Shown in pieces: positions 1 to 8,176 of a stretch of DNA of 64,000 bases. The notes beneath the pieces are model-generated. The model searched no databases and had not been told where the DNA came from. It worked only from the letters and a program-made list of their open reading frames with translations. Source of the DNA: Streptomyces luteogriseus (GTDB lineage: Bacteria > Actinomycetota > Actinomycetes > Streptomycetales > Streptomycetaceae); contig NZ_JACHMS010000001.1 of the NCBI RefSeq assembly GCF_014205055.1, positions 2,170,001 through 2,234,000 on the forward strand, read 5' to 3'. Both the position numbers and the translations under genes were made by a program. Position 1 is the first letter of the stretch; the number at the start of each line of letters is the position of its first letter.

Positions 1-437
1 GAACGACCGGCAGGCGCCGGAGTGGCTGGGCACCCTTGGGCGCTGCGGACTTGAGGTGACGGGGAAGGCGGCACCTGACGGCCCACCCGTGAACGCCGCC
101 ATCTATGCGGTCAGCGGATTCGAGGTGGAGCCGGTCGCCGCAATCCTCGCCTCCACCCCCCCACGCCGCCGACGGACTGGACGAGGCGTGGCATCGCCAT
201 GCTGCACAAGCTTCGCTCTACGGGGAGAACGGGGAGTTCCTCATCCTCCCGCCCGTACCTGGCGGGAGCCAGGTCGGCTGGGTGCGTGTAAAAGACCCGG
301 TCGGCAAGAACCTCCCGTCCCGAATCTGCGCGGCGACGGGTTCACCCGAGTTCATGACCGTTTCAGTTGACGGCCGCCACCTGTGTGCCGCCTCGGTCGA
401 AGAATCTGAATACTGGGTCGTAGTGCACGAATTCTGA
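1..437 (+). pseudogene. Hypothetical protein, 5'-truncated and frameshifted
   Basis: The reading frame enters from the left edge in frame 2 and stays protein-like (for example IYAVSGFEVEPVAAILAS) up to a run of seven C at 156-162. From there the protein-like sequence continues in frame 3 (HAADGLDEAWHRHAAQASLY and on) to a TGA at 435-437. A single extra C in the run explains the break. No family was recognised. It lies directly upstream of barnase/barstar remnants, so it could be an immunity-type or accessory protein of a polymorphic toxin locus, but that is inference from position only. Whether the shift is a real mutation or a homopolymer sequencing error cannot be told from the sequence. 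Confidence 0.5.
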
Positions 438-483
438 GGTCCGATGAGCTTCACGAGCCCCATTTCCCGGTCGGTTTGAGTGA

Positions 484-744
484 TGCGTAGGGTCAGCGTG
501 CTGGTCAGGTCATGGGACCGTCCATCCCCTAAGCCCATTCGAGAACAGCGGGAAGAACGGCGCCTACAGACCTCCCGAATTCGACAGTCAGGGGAATAAT
601 ATCCGCTATACAGAATGGGGCACGGTACGGCCGATCGACAACCCGAAATGGGACGGTGAGAGGGTCGTGACCGGGCCGGACGGATCGGCGTACTACACTC
701 CGACCCACTATCAGACGTACATCGTGATGGTGACCGGCCGATGA
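484..744 (+). pseudogene. Barnase-type ribonuclease toxin, C-terminal fragment
   Basis: Frame 1 reads SPFENSGKNGAYRPPEFDS, then YTEWG, then GERVVTGPDGSAYYTPTHYQ and ends VTGR at the TGA 742-744. The segment with RVV, a Gly-Ser turn, AYYT and the THYQT stretch matches the last third of barnase, where the catalytic His lies in DHYQTF. Here the equivalent His is in PTHYQT. An in-frame TGA at 481-483 removes any N-terminal part, so this is a remnant of a larger toxin. Its stop overlaps the ATG of the barstar gene at 741 (ATGA), the usual coupling of toxin and immunity genes. Family assignment is by motif and neighbour, not by alignment. Confidence 0.6.
535..594 (+). repeat. Toxin-fragment repeat, copy 1
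   Basis: A stretch of about 60 bases beginning CCATTCGAGAACAGCGGGAA recurs at 1352-1411 with only a few mismatches. Both copies encode PFENSGKNGAY followed by PEFDS. It marks duplication of the toxin C-terminal coding region around the barstar gene. Confidence 0.75.
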
Positions 745-1205
745 GCAACGCCACCTGGTGGGAACGTAACGAGGAAGAAGTCTGTGTCGTCCCGACCGAC
801 TCCTCGCTCTCCGTTGCACGCGCCCTGCCTCCCACCGGATTGATCTACTCGGCCCGGATGCGAGGACAGGAAATGCACGACTCCGACGGGGTGTTCACTC
901 AGTTCTACGAGGCACTGCGCCTCCCGGACTACTTCGGCTGGAACTGGAACGCATTGCGGGACTGCCTGACCGATCTACACTGGATCAACGCCAAGCATTT
1001 CCTCCTTACCATCGATGACGCCGACGTCGCGCTTTCCGAAAGCACCGAAGAACGTGAAATCCTCTTCCGTGCCCTGAACGACGCCTTTAAGTTCTGGGCG
1101 GGAAAGCCCGAGCTTCCAGGCCAGGAGAAGATCACTTTTCAGGCCGTACTGCTGTGCCCGCCCGACGTCCATGAGGAGGTACTCCGCGAAATCAGGGCCT
1201 ACTGA
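741..1205 (+). CDS. Barstar-family ribonuclease inhibitor (immunity protein)
   Basis: Protein of 154 residues. The central part, FYEALRLPDYFGWNWNALRD followed by CLTDLHW, is the hallmark of the barstar fold: the helix that plugs the barnase active site, with the LPxYFGxNxxALxDCL pattern. Barstar proteins bind and neutralise guanyl-preferring secreted ribonucleases. The gene overlaps the end of the barnase-type fragment by four bases, which supports a toxin/immunity pair. The N-terminal ~50 residues are not part of the minimal barstar and may be an extension. The inhibitor looks intact although its toxin is only a fragment, so it may now be an orphan immunity gene protecting against related strains. 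Confidence 0.8.
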   Translation: MSNATWWERNEEEVCVVPTDSSLSVARALPPTGLIYSARMRGQEMHDSDGVFTQFYEALRLPDYFGWNWNALRDCLTDLHWINAKHFLLTIDDADVALSESTEEREILFRALNDAFKFWAGKPELPGQEKITFQAVLLCPPDVHEEVLREIRAY

Positions 1206-1348
1206 GGCCCGGTGAATTCGGCGTGACCGAATCGGTCCTCTACGCCCGCACGGAGCACTTGGTGTCGAGAGCACCTGGCAGATCCTGCCGGAAGGCGGGA
1301 CCATGACCTCACACTCGCGCCCAATCCGGTCATGATGCCGCCATTCCC

Positions 1349-1432
1349 AAGCCATTCGAGAACAGCGGGAAGAACGGCGCCTACAAACTTCCCGAATTCG
1401 ACAGCCAGGGAGTCATCGCCATACAGGGTTGA
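1349..1432 (+). pseudogene. Second barnase-type toxin fragment
   Basis: Frame 2 reads KPFENSGKNGAYKLPEFDSQ and then VIAIQG before a TGA at 1430-1432. It duplicates the start of the fragment at 484-744 but diverges and stops before the part that carries the catalytic His. It is non-functional and supports past shuffling of toxin C-termini at this locus. Confidence 0.6.
1352..1411 (+). repeat. Toxin-fragment repeat, copy 2
   Basis: Second copy of the ~60-base element at 535-594. The sequence just upstream of both copies (GGTCATG followed by CC-rich DNA) is also similar, so the duplicated unit may be somewhat longer. Confidence 0.75.
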
Positions 1433-1719
1433 TACCTGACCGGTCTCAAAGCGGCGCGGTCGAGCCGTGTTCACGACCCTCACAGGAGCGTGGGGCCGAG
1501 ATGGTCGCTCGCGCCGCCTGCGGATGTGCAGCAGAGACTTCCGCTTCGGGCGTCATCCGAGCGTCAAGAATCTCCGAACAACCCTCTGAAGACGTCGCCG
1601 GTGCAGGCACCTCGCCCACGAATCCGCAGGTCAGCGAGCTGCAAAGATCGATCCGTCGCTCGAACCGCTACACGGAGGGAAACAGGTCGAGTAACCCACG
1701 CGGACAACAAAAGCGCAGG
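1433..1719. other. Non-coding stretch after toxin remnants
   Basis: I see no convincing gene, tRNA or repeat here. It separates the decayed toxin locus from the 3' end of the RNA methyltransferase gene, and may hold further degraded coding sequence that I cannot identify. Confidence 0.4.
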
Positions 1720-3048
1720 TCAGGGCCTCTTGCCCGCAGGTTCGAGAATCGCCACGCACTCCACGTGCGACGTCATCGGAAACAGATCGAACGCCCGAAG
1801 CGTCCGCACCCGGTACCCCCCATCCCGGAAGTACCCCAAGTCCCGGGCCAGCGCAGCCGGATCGCACGCCACGTACGCGATCCGCCGGGCCCCGAGCGAG
1901 GCCAGATGTTCCACCGTCTTGCGGCCCGCGCCCGCCCGCGGCGGGTCGAGGACGATCAGGTCGACCTCCTCGATGCCCGTGCGCGGCAACACGCTCTCGA
2001 CCTTGCCCTGTTCGATGCGGACGCGGTCGAACTCGGCGAGGTTGTGCCGCGCGTCCTCCACCGCCCGCTTGCCGGACTCGATGCCGAGGACCGCTCCCTG
2101 GTCGCCGACGCGGTCGGCGAGGGCTCCGGCGAAGAGGCCGACGCCGCAGTACAGGTCGAGGGCCATGTCGCCCTTGCGCGGCAGCAGGCCCTGCATGACC
2201 GCGGTCACCAGGGTGTCCGCGGCCTTCGGGTGGACCTGCCAGAAGCCGCCGTTGCCGACGCGGTGCGTACGGCCGTCGGCCCGTTCACGGACGAAGGGGC
2301 GGCCGTGGACGCGGTGGACACCGCCGGAGCGCTCGTCCACACGCAGGACGGAGACCGGGCGGTCGAGTTCGACCAGCGGGAGGCGTGCGCCCGGCTTGGG
2401 CGTGAGGATCACCTGGCGGTCCTGGGATCCCGTGGCCGCGATCGCCTCGACGGAGTCCATACCCGTCCAGGCCCGCTTCTCGATGCCCAGCTCGCTGACG
2501 CCCTCCGCGGCGATCATGCAGTGGTCGATCGGCTCCACCTCGTGCGAACGGTGCCGGCGCAGACCCGCCCGGCCGTCGGCGGTGACGGCGTACTGGACGC
2601 GGGTGCGCCACGCGGGGACCTGGCCCGCGGGCACCTTGTCGCCCTCGGCGGGCAGCACCGTGCCGTCCCAGCCGGCCTCCTCCGGGGTGAGCCCGGCGAG
2701 ATGCTGGAGCTGTTCGGCGATGACGTCGGCCTTCAGGCGCCGCTGCGCGCCGGGCTTGGCGTGCTGCCAGTCACACCCGCCGCAGCGGCCGGGGCCGGCG
2801 AACGGGCAGGGCTCGTCGATCCGGTCCTTGGAGGCGTCGAGCACGGTCACGGCGTCGGCGCGCAGGAACCGCGCGCCCTCCTCGCCCTCCGTCACCCGCG
2901 CCACGACCCGCTCGCCGGGCAGCGCGTGCCGGACGAACAGCACCTGCCCCTCGGACGTACGGGCGATGCAGTGACCGCCGTGGGCGACGGGGCCTACCTC
3001 GACCTCGTACTCCTCCCCCACCAGCGACTTCCTCGGTTCTGCCTGCAT
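1720..3048 (-). CDS. TRAM-domain class I SAM-dependent RNA methyltransferase (TrmA/RlmD family)
   Basis: Protein of 442 residues predicted to methylate uracil C5 in tRNA or rRNA. An N-terminal TRAM domain (about residues 8-65) is followed by a cysteine cluster CPFAGPGRCGGCDWQH, typical of the [4Fe-4S] subgroup. The Rossmann fold carries DLYCGVGLFAG for SAM binding. Further on come the VLDPPRAG motif and the catalytic-cysteine region ACDPAALARDLG. The ATG at 3048 starts the conserved MQAEPRKSLVGEEY; an in-frame extension further upstream does not look like the family. It lies downstream of the KimA-like gene on the same strand, with a hairpin between them, so it is probably transcribed separately. 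Which position of which RNA it modifies cannot be told from sequence. Confidence 0.85.
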   Translation of the reverse strand: MQAEPRKSLVGEEYEVEVGPVAHGGHCIARTSEGQVLFVRHALPGERVVARVTEGEEGARFLRADAVTVLDASKDRIDEPCPFAGPGRCGGCDWQHAKPGAQRRLKADVIAEQLQHLAGLTPEEAGWDGTVLPAEGDKVPAGQVPAWRTRVQYAVTADGRAGLRRHRSHEVEPIDHCMIAAEGVSELGIEKRAWTGMDSVEAIAATGSQDRQVILTPKPGARLPLVELDRPVSVLRVDERSGGVHRVHGRPFVRERADGRTHRVGNGGFWQVHPKAADTLVTAVMQGLLPRKGDMALDLYCGVGLFAGALADRVGDQGAVLGIESGKRAVEDARHNLAEFDRVRIEQGKVESVLPRTGIEEVDLIVLDPPRAGAGRKTVEHLASLGARRIAYVACDPAALARDLGYFRDGGYRVRTLRAFDLFPMTSHVECVAILEPAGKRP

Positions 3049-3092
3049 GGCGGGGTGACTCCAAAACACGTGAGGGGAAAGGCCGAACGGAA

Positions 3093-3143
3093 AAACGGCC
3101 GGACAACAGCCCACCAGTCTACGTGGCTGCCGTCCGGCCGTTT
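3093..3143 (-). terminator. Hairpin after the KimA-like gene
   Basis: Inverted repeat AAACGGCCGGAC (3093-3104) and GTCCGGCCGTTT (3132-3143), a perfect 12-bp stem. Its 27-base loop can pair further (CAGCCCAC with GTGGCTG). It lies 28 bases past the stop of the transporter gene and before the methyltransferase start. Confidence 0.55.
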
Positions 3144-3170
3144 CACACGAGCCGTCGTCTCAGAGGATCG

Positions 3171-5261
3171 TCAGCTCTTGGGCTCGGAGGACTCCTTCGA
3201 CCGCACCTGCGCGGGCCCCCGCCGCACCGACCCCGGCGCGTTCCAGTCCTGCTGCCTGCGGGCCCGCCGCTTGGCCGCTTCGGAGGACTGCAGCTGGTAC
3301 GGCACCGAGGTCACCATGATCCCGGGCGTGAACAGCAGCCGGCCCTTCAGCCGCAGGGCGCTCTGATTGTGCAGCAGGTGCTCGTACCAGTGGCCGACGA
3401 CGTACTCGGGGATGATCACGGACACCGCGTCGCGCGGTGATTCCTTGCGCAGGCTCTTGACGTACTCGATGATCGGCCGGGTGATCTCGCGGTAGGGCGA
3501 GTCCAGGATCTTCAGCGGTACGTCGATGCCGCGCCGCTCCCACTCCTCGCGCAGGGCCTTGATCTCCGCCGGGTCGACGTTGACGCTCAGCGCCTCCAGC
3601 GAGTCCGAGCGCATCAGTTTGGCGTAGGCCAGGGCGCGCAGCGCCGGGCGGTGGATCTTGGAGATCAGCACGACCGAGTGCACCCGCGAGGGCCGTACCA
3701 GGTCGTCGCTCGGGCCCTCGGGGGCGGCGATCTCCGCGGCGACCCGGTCGTAGTGCTTCCGGATGGCCGTCATCGTCGCGTAGAAGATCACCATGCCGAG
3801 GAGCGCGACCCAGGCGCCGTGGGTGAACTTGGTGAGGAGGACGACGACCAGCACCAGACCGGTGAAGAAGGCGCCGAAGGCGTTGATGGCACGGGAGCGG
3901 ATCATGTGGCGGCGCTTGGCCTGGTCCTTCTCCGCGGCCAGGTGGCGGTTCCAGTGCCGGACCATGCCGGTCTGGCTGAGCGTGAAGGACACGAACACGC
4001 CGACGATGTACAGCTGGATCAGGCGCGTCGAGTCGGCCCCGTAGATTCCCACCAGCAGTCCGGCGGCGCCGGCGAGGAGCACGATGCCGTTGGAGAAGGC
4101 CAGGCGGTCGCCGCGGGTGTGCAGCTGGCGCGGCAGGTAACGGTCCTGGGCGAGGATCGAGCCGAGCAGCGGGAAGCCGTTGTAGGCGGTGTTGGCGGCG
4201 AGGAACAGCACCAGCGCGGTGGCCGCGGCCAGGATGATGAACAGGAAGCTGCCCTTGCCGAACACGGCCTCGGCCACCTGGGAGATCACCGGGTTCTGGA
4301 CGTAGTCCGGGCCGAGCGGGACACCGTTGTGGATGAGGTCCTCGGCGGGGTTCTCGGCCATGCGGACGTCGGTCGCTGCAGCCAGCGCGATGATGCCGCA
4401 GAACATGGTGACGGCCAGCAGGCCCATCGCCGCCAGGGTGGTCGCGGCGTTCTTCGACTTGGGCTTGCGGAAGGCCGGGACGCCGTTGGAGATCGCCTCG
4501 ACACCGGTGAGGGCGGCGCAGCCGGAGGAGAAGGCGCGCAGCAGCAGGAAGACCAGGGCGAAGCCGGCCAGGCCTCCGTGCTCGGGCTTGATGGCGTAGT
4601 CCGCTGTCGGGGCCCGCATGGTGTCGTCCAGGACCAGGCCGCGGAAGGCGCCCCAGGCGATCATGGTGAAGACACCCGCGACGAAGATGTACGTCGGGAT
4701 CGCGAACAGCGAGCCCGACTCCTTCACCCCGCGCAGGTTCATCAGGGTCAGCAGCACGATCACGCCGATCGCGCAGAGCACCTTGTGCTCGACGACGAAC
4801 GGGATCGCGGAGCCGAGGTTCTCGATGCCGGAGGAGATCGACACCGCGACGGTGAGGACGTAGTCGACGAGCAGCGCGCTGGCGACCGTCAGGCCGGCCT
4901 TGGGGCCGAGGTTGGTGTTCGCCACCTCGTAGTCGCCGCCGCCGCTGGGGTAGGCGTGCACGTTCTGCCGGTACGAGGCCACCACGGTGAACATCAGCAC
5001 GACGACCGCGACGGCGATCCACGGACTGAAGTGGTACGCCGTCACACCCGCGATCGACAGGACCAGCAGCACCTCGCCGGGCGCGTACGCCACGGAGGAC
5101 AGCGGGTCGGAGGCGAAGACGGGGAGTGCGATGCGCTTCGGCAGGAGCGTTTCGCCCAGCCGGTCGCTGCGCAGTGCGCGCCCGATCAGGATCCGTTTGG
5201 GCACGTCGGTCAGTTTGGACACAACAGAGGATCGTAGGCCTTCGATTGCGGGGGCGCCCAC
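3171..5261 (-). CDS. APC-superfamily transporter, KimA (YdaO)-like potassium importer
   Basis: Protein of 696 residues with about 12 hydrophobic segments in the first ~480 residues and a long soluble C-terminal region. Segments FASDPLSSVAY, AYPSGGGDYEVANTNLG, LLVDYVLTVAVSISSG and AFSSGCAALTGVEAISNGVP closely follow Bacillus subtilis KimA, a high-affinity K+ transporter. Simpler annotation would be amino acid permease. The location next to two TrkA/RCK proteins and KdpDE supports a role in potassium uptake. GTG at 5261 has a GAGGGG ribosome site nine bases upstream; GTG at 5222 (MSKLTDVPKR) is an alternative. The leader shows no c-di-AMP riboswitch. Substrate assignment is inference from motif similarity and context. 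Confidence 0.75.
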   Translation of the reverse strand: MGAPAIEGLRSSVVSKLTDVPKRILIGRALRSDRLGETLLPKRIALPVFASDPLSSVAYAPGEVLLVLSIAGVTAYHFSPWIAVAVVVLMFTVVASYRQNVHAYPSGGGDYEVANTNLGPKAGLTVASALLVDYVLTVAVSISSGIENLGSAIPFVVEHKVLCAIGVIVLLTLMNLRGVKESGSLFAIPTYIFVAGVFTMIAWGAFRGLVLDDTMRAPTADYAIKPEHGGLAGFALVFLLLRAFSSGCAALTGVEAISNGVPAFRKPKSKNAATTLAAMGLLAVTMFCGIIALAAATDVRMAENPAEDLIHNGVPLGPDYVQNPVISQVAEAVFGKGSFLFIILAAATALVLFLAANTAYNGFPLLGSILAQDRYLPRQLHTRGDRLAFSNGIVLLAGAAGLLVGIYGADSTRLIQLYIVGVFVSFTLSQTGMVRHWNRHLAAEKDQAKRRHMIRSRAINAFGAFFTGLVLVVVLLTKFTHGAWVALLGMVIFYATMTAIRKHYDRVAAEIAAPEGPSDDLVRPSRVHSVVLISKIHRPALRALAYAKLMRSDSLEALSVNVDPAEIKALREEWERRGIDVPLKILDSPYREITRPIIEYVKSLRKESPRDAVSVIIPEYVVGHWYEHLLHNQSALRLKGRLLFTPGIMVTSVPYQLQSSEAAKRRARRQQDWNAPGSVRRGPAQVRSKESSEPKS

Positions 5262-5405
5262 CCGCCACCCCTCATCGGCGTTCCGTCTGCTCTCCGAGTG
5301 AATTCAGAGGCGCATGCGGCTGCGGATTGCGCAGGTCACCCGCTTCGCATGCCTATATGACTGAGCCCCGTCCGTCTTCCGGCCGTTGTCGCCCCTGGAG
5401 GTCCC

Positions 5406-5525
5406 ATGCACACGCCCGCCCAGCTGATCGGCGCCGCGGCCACCCTTGTCGCCCTCGGAATCCTGACGGTGGCGAGCGTGCGCAGCATCAGCCGCCGCAA
5501 GGACGTGTCGCAGGGGGTGCGCTAG
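5406..5525 (+). CDS. Small single-span membrane protein
   Basis: Peptide of 39 residues, MHTPAQLIGAAATLVALGIL then TVASVRSISRRKDVSQGVR. It has one hydrophobic helix (about residues 7-24) followed by a basic tail, the usual plan of small streptomycete membrane proteins. A strong GGAGG ribosome site lies just upstream of the ATG. It is divergent from the KimA-like gene, about 145 bases away, and its last 38 bases overlap the 3' end of the convergent PfkB gene. Function unknown; a regulatory subunit of the adjacent transporter is possible but unsupported. Confidence 0.6.
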   Translation: MHTPAQLIGAAATLVALGILTVASVRSISRRKDVSQGVR

Positions 5526-6456
5526 GAGTCGCCGGGAGCACGGGGAGGGGCCGCTCCAGTTCCGCCACCCCCGCGCGGAGCTCCTCGGGTCCGATGGCGG
5601 CGGCCCGGGTCGACGGGATCGTGCAGGCGTAGGCGCCGGCCACGGTGCCGTGCAGGGCGCTGCGGCGGGGCGGGGTGCCGTCCAGCCAGGCGTGGAGGAA
5701 CGCGGCGGCGAAGGCGTCGCCCGCGCCGTTGGAGTCGACGACCGGCGCCGGGGGCGCGGCGGCGGGTACGTGGGTGAGCTCCCCGTCGGCCAGCAGGTAC
5801 GCCCCGTCCGCCCCTGCGGTGGCGACGACGACGCGGGCCCGGCCCCGCTCGGTGATCCGCCGCATGGTCCGCTCCGGGTCGGTCAGGGCCGCGCTGGACA
5901 GGAAGACCAGGTCGGCCTGGTGGGCGAAGGGCTCGTGGTAGGGGTTGGAGCCGTCCCAGTCGTGCAGGTCGGTGGAGATCGTGAGGCCCGCCTCGCGCAG
6001 GGCGGGCAGCGCGTGGGCGCACGGCTGGGTGATGACGACGTGGGCGTGCCGGCTGACGGTCGCGAGTGCGCGGACCGTGTCCTCGGGCAGCCGGTCGGTG
6101 TCGGCGGCCCGGGTGGCGTCGTAGAGGGACGACCGCCTGCCGTCGGGGCCGACGAGGTTGACCGCGCGTTTGGTGCCGAGGGGCTGCGGGACGGCGGTGA
6201 GCCCGATGCCGTGCTCCCGGTGCAGCGCGCGGACGAGGTCGCCCTCGGGGTCGTCGCCGAGGAGGTCGAGGTGGTGTGTGCGCAGGCCCAGCGCGGTCGT
6301 CCCGAGAGCCACGAAGTCGCCGCTCTGGCCCGCGCGGGTCACGATCCCGGGCCGGACCATGTGGCTGTCGGCGAACGGCACGGGCAGCTCGGGCACGTGC
6401 ACGATCGTGTCCACACCCGCGCCGCCCAGCACGAGGACGTCGATCTCGGTACTCAT
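5488..6456 (-). CDS. PfkB-family carbohydrate kinase
   Basis: Protein of 322 residues of the ribokinase/PfkB fold, which transfers phosphate from ATP to a sugar or nucleoside hydroxyl. The N-terminal part has VLVLGGAGVDTIVHVPELP and GQSGDFVALGTTALGL, in the place of the usual GGxGxNxA motif. The C-terminal signature DSNGAGDAFAAAF contains the catalytic Asp and the anion hole. ATG 6456 is preceded by AGGGGAGG. Substrate is unknown; there are no sugar transporters or isomerases beside it. The gene is monocistronic, reads towards the small membrane gene, and its leader carries a perfect hairpin abutting the ribosome site. Confidence 0.8.
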   Translation of the reverse strand: MSTEIDVLVLGGAGVDTIVHVPELPVPFADSHMVRPGIVTRAGQSGDFVALGTTALGLRTHHLDLLGDDPEGDLVRALHREHGIGLTAVPQPLGTKRAVNLVGPDGRRSSLYDATRAADTDRLPEDTVRALATVSRHAHVVITQPCAHALPALREAGLTISTDLHDWDGSNPYHEPFAHQADLVFLSSAALTDPERTMRRITERGRARVVVATAGADGAYLLADGELTHVPAAAPPAPVVDSNGAGDAFAAAFLHAWLDGTPPRRSALHGTVAGAYACTIPSTRAAAIGPEELRAGVAELERPLPVLPATPSAPPATRPCGG

Positions 6457-6470
6457 GGCGGTTCCTCCCC

Positions 6471-6500
6471 TTGCCGAGGGCCCGGCAGGGCCCTCGGCAA
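6471..6500. promoter_or_regulatory. Perfect hairpin abutting the pfkB ribosome site
   Basis: TTGCCGAGGGCCC, loop GGCA, then GGGCCCTCGGCAA: a 13-bp perfect stem ending directly at the AGGGGAGG of the PfkB gene. In this position it could act as an attenuator, an mRNA-stability element or an operator. It is not followed by a T run on the minus strand. Confidence 0.5.
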
Positions 6501-6704
6501 CCCCCTCGACTTTGCGGATACGTTGGTGTCGGGCAGCCGCACGCGGCACCGCCCCCGGAGGGCATCATGACGTGATTCCACCGGCATGATGTTGCCCGGC
6601 GGCCCGCACGCAGGCCGCGACGTGATGCCTGGCGAGCCGAAAGAGAGATATGAGCACGACATTCATGAGGGCCAGAGGGCCTGCAGGAAGCGCGGTGTGA
6701 CGCG

Positions 6705-7376
6705 ATGCATATTGTCATCATGGGGTGCGGAAGGGTGGGTTCCGCACTGGCCCAGAACCTGGAGCAACAGGGGCACACGGTCGCCGTGATCGACCAGGAC
6801 CCCACCGCCTTCCGCCGGCTGGGCTCCTCGTTCGGCGGCCGCCGGGTCACCGGTGTCGGCTTCGACCAGGACACCCTGCGCGAGGCGGGCATCGAGGAGG
6901 CCGGCGCGTTCGCCGCCGTCTCCAGCGGTGACAACTCCAACATCATCGCCGCGCGCGTGGCCCGTGAGATGTTCGGCATCGAGAACGTCGCCGCCCGCAT
7001 CTACGACCCGCGCCGCGCGGAGGTCTACCAGCGCCTGGGCATCCCCACCGTCGCGACGGTCCGCTGGACGGCCGACCAGATGCTGCGCCGTCTGCTCCCC
7101 TCCGGCGCCGAGCCGCTGTGGCGCGACCCCACCGGCGGCGTCCAGCTCGCCGAGGTGCACACCTCCACCGCCTGGGTCGGCCACAAGATCAGCCGGATGC
7201 AGGAGGAGACGGGCGTGCGCGTCGCGTTCCTGACCCGGCTCGGCGAGGCGGTCCTGCCCACCTCGCAGACCGTGCTGCAGGAGGGCGACCTGGTGCACGT
7301 GATGATGCACACCGACGAGGTCGACAAGATCGAGGCGGCGTTCGCCAAGGGTCCCGAAGAGGAGGGCGGTCACTGA
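6705..7376 (+). CDS. TrkA-family potassium uptake regulator (RCK), first of pair
   Basis: Protein of 223 residues with an RCK-N Rossmann domain (MHIVIMGCGRVGSALAQNLE, acidic D29/D31 after the second strand for NAD(H) binding) and an RCK-C domain from about residue 135 (VQLAEVHTSTAWVGHKISRM). Such proteins are cytosolic gating subunits of K+ channels or transporters; RCK-C domains can bind c-di-AMP. ATGA overlap with the second trkA-like gene shows an operon. The membrane partner is not encoded in the pair; the KimA-like gene 1.4 kb away is a candidate, though KimA itself is not known to need TrkA. Confidence 0.85.
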   Translation: MHIVIMGCGRVGSALAQNLEQQGHTVAVIDQDPTAFRRLGSSFGGRRVTGVGFDQDTLREAGIEEAGAFAAVSSGDNSNIIAARVAREMFGIENVAARIYDPRRAEVYQRLGIPTVATVRWTADQMLRRLLPSGAEPLWRDPTGGVQLAEVHTSTAWVGHKISRMQEETGVRVAFLTRLGEAVLPTSQTVLQEGDLVHVMMHTDEVDKIEAAFAKGPEEEGGH

Positions 7377-8050
7377 TGAGGGTCGCCATTGCCGGAGCCG
7401 GCGCCGTCGGCCGCTCGATCGCGGGCGAACTGCTGGAGAACGGCCACGAGGTCCTGCTGATCGACAAGGCGCCGACCGCCATCTCGGTCGAACGCGTCCC
7501 GCAGGCCGAATGGCTGCTCGCCGACGCCTGCGAGATCACCTCCCTGGACGAGGCGGCGCTCCAGCGCTGCAACGTCGTGATCGCCGCGACCGGCGACGAC
7601 AAGGTGAACCTGGTCGTGTCCTTGCTGGCGAAGACGGAGTACGGCGTCCCGCGTGTCGTCGCCCGGGTGAACAATCCCAAGAACGAGTGGTTGTTCAACG
7701 AGTCCTGGGGCGTGGACGTGGCCGTCTCCACACCGCGTCTGATGTCGGCCCTGGTCGAAGAAGCGGTGAGCGTGGGCGACCTGGTCCGCCTGCTCCGCTT
7801 CAGCCACGGCGACGCCAACCTGGTCGAGCTGACCCTGCCGGAGGAGTCGGCCCTGGCCGGCACACAGGTCGGCGACGTCGAGTGGCCGCAGGACACGTCC
7901 CTGGTGACGATCATCCGCGGCAACCGCGTCCTGACTCCCTCCCGGGAGGACTCGCTCGAGGCCGGCGACGAACTCCTCTTCGTGGCCGCCCAGGCCCGTG
8001 AGGAACAGCTGGAGGACCTGCTGTCGGTGCGGCGCAACGCGGCGGGCTGA
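7376..8050 (+). CDS. TrkA-family potassium uptake regulator (RCK), second of pair
   Basis: Protein of 224 residues, paralogous to its upstream neighbour. RCK-N starts MRVAIAGAGAVGRSIAGELL with the acidic LLIDKAPTA turn; RCK-C follows from about residue 140 (NLVELTLPEESALAG). The ATG overlaps the upstream stop by one base (TGATG) and has GGAGGG before it, so the two are translated together and probably form a hetero-oligomer. A strong terminator follows. Confidence 0.85.
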   Translation: MRVAIAGAGAVGRSIAGELLENGHEVLLIDKAPTAISVERVPQAEWLLADACEITSLDEAALQRCNVVIAATGDDKVNLVVSLLAKTEYGVPRVVARVNNPKNEWLFNESWGVDVAVSTPRLMSALVEEAVSVGDLVRLLRFSHGDANLVELTLPEESALAGTQVGDVEWPQDTSLVTIIRGNRVLTPSREDSLEAGDELLFVAAQAREEQLEDLLSVRRNAAG

Positions 8051-8082
8051 GCACCTCGCTGCGGGGCAGGGCGGGTGACATG

Positions 8083-8120
8083 CGGAAGGGGCGTCCCGAG
8101 TGCTCGGGACGCCCCTTCCG
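8083..8120. terminator. Bidirectional terminator
   Basis: Perfect 18-bp stem CGGAAGGGGCGTCCCGAG / CTCGGGACGCCCCTTCCG with a two-base nominal loop. It lies between convergent genes (trkA pair and DUF3159 gene) and can serve both. Confidence 0.85.
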
Positions 8121-8176
8121 TCAGTGGTGGCGGCTCTCCGTCAACGGCGGAGGCTCGCTGCTCGGCGGTGGGAGGC

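Noticed and set aside
1433..1719. tRNA gene or attachment site at the decayed locus
   Set aside because: No cloverleaf-forming sequence and no direct repeat matching a tRNA 3' end was found.
1429..3366. Plus-strand frame of over 600 codons over the RNA methyltransferase
   Set aside because: It is the shadow of the minus-strand gene, with repetitive Arg/Asp/Val composition and no family features.
5262..5405. Possible c-di-AMP riboswitch before the KimA-like gene
   Set aside because: The leader is too short and lacks the conserved GGTGAAT and CCCGTCAGCTAACCC blocks found upstream of the M23 gene.
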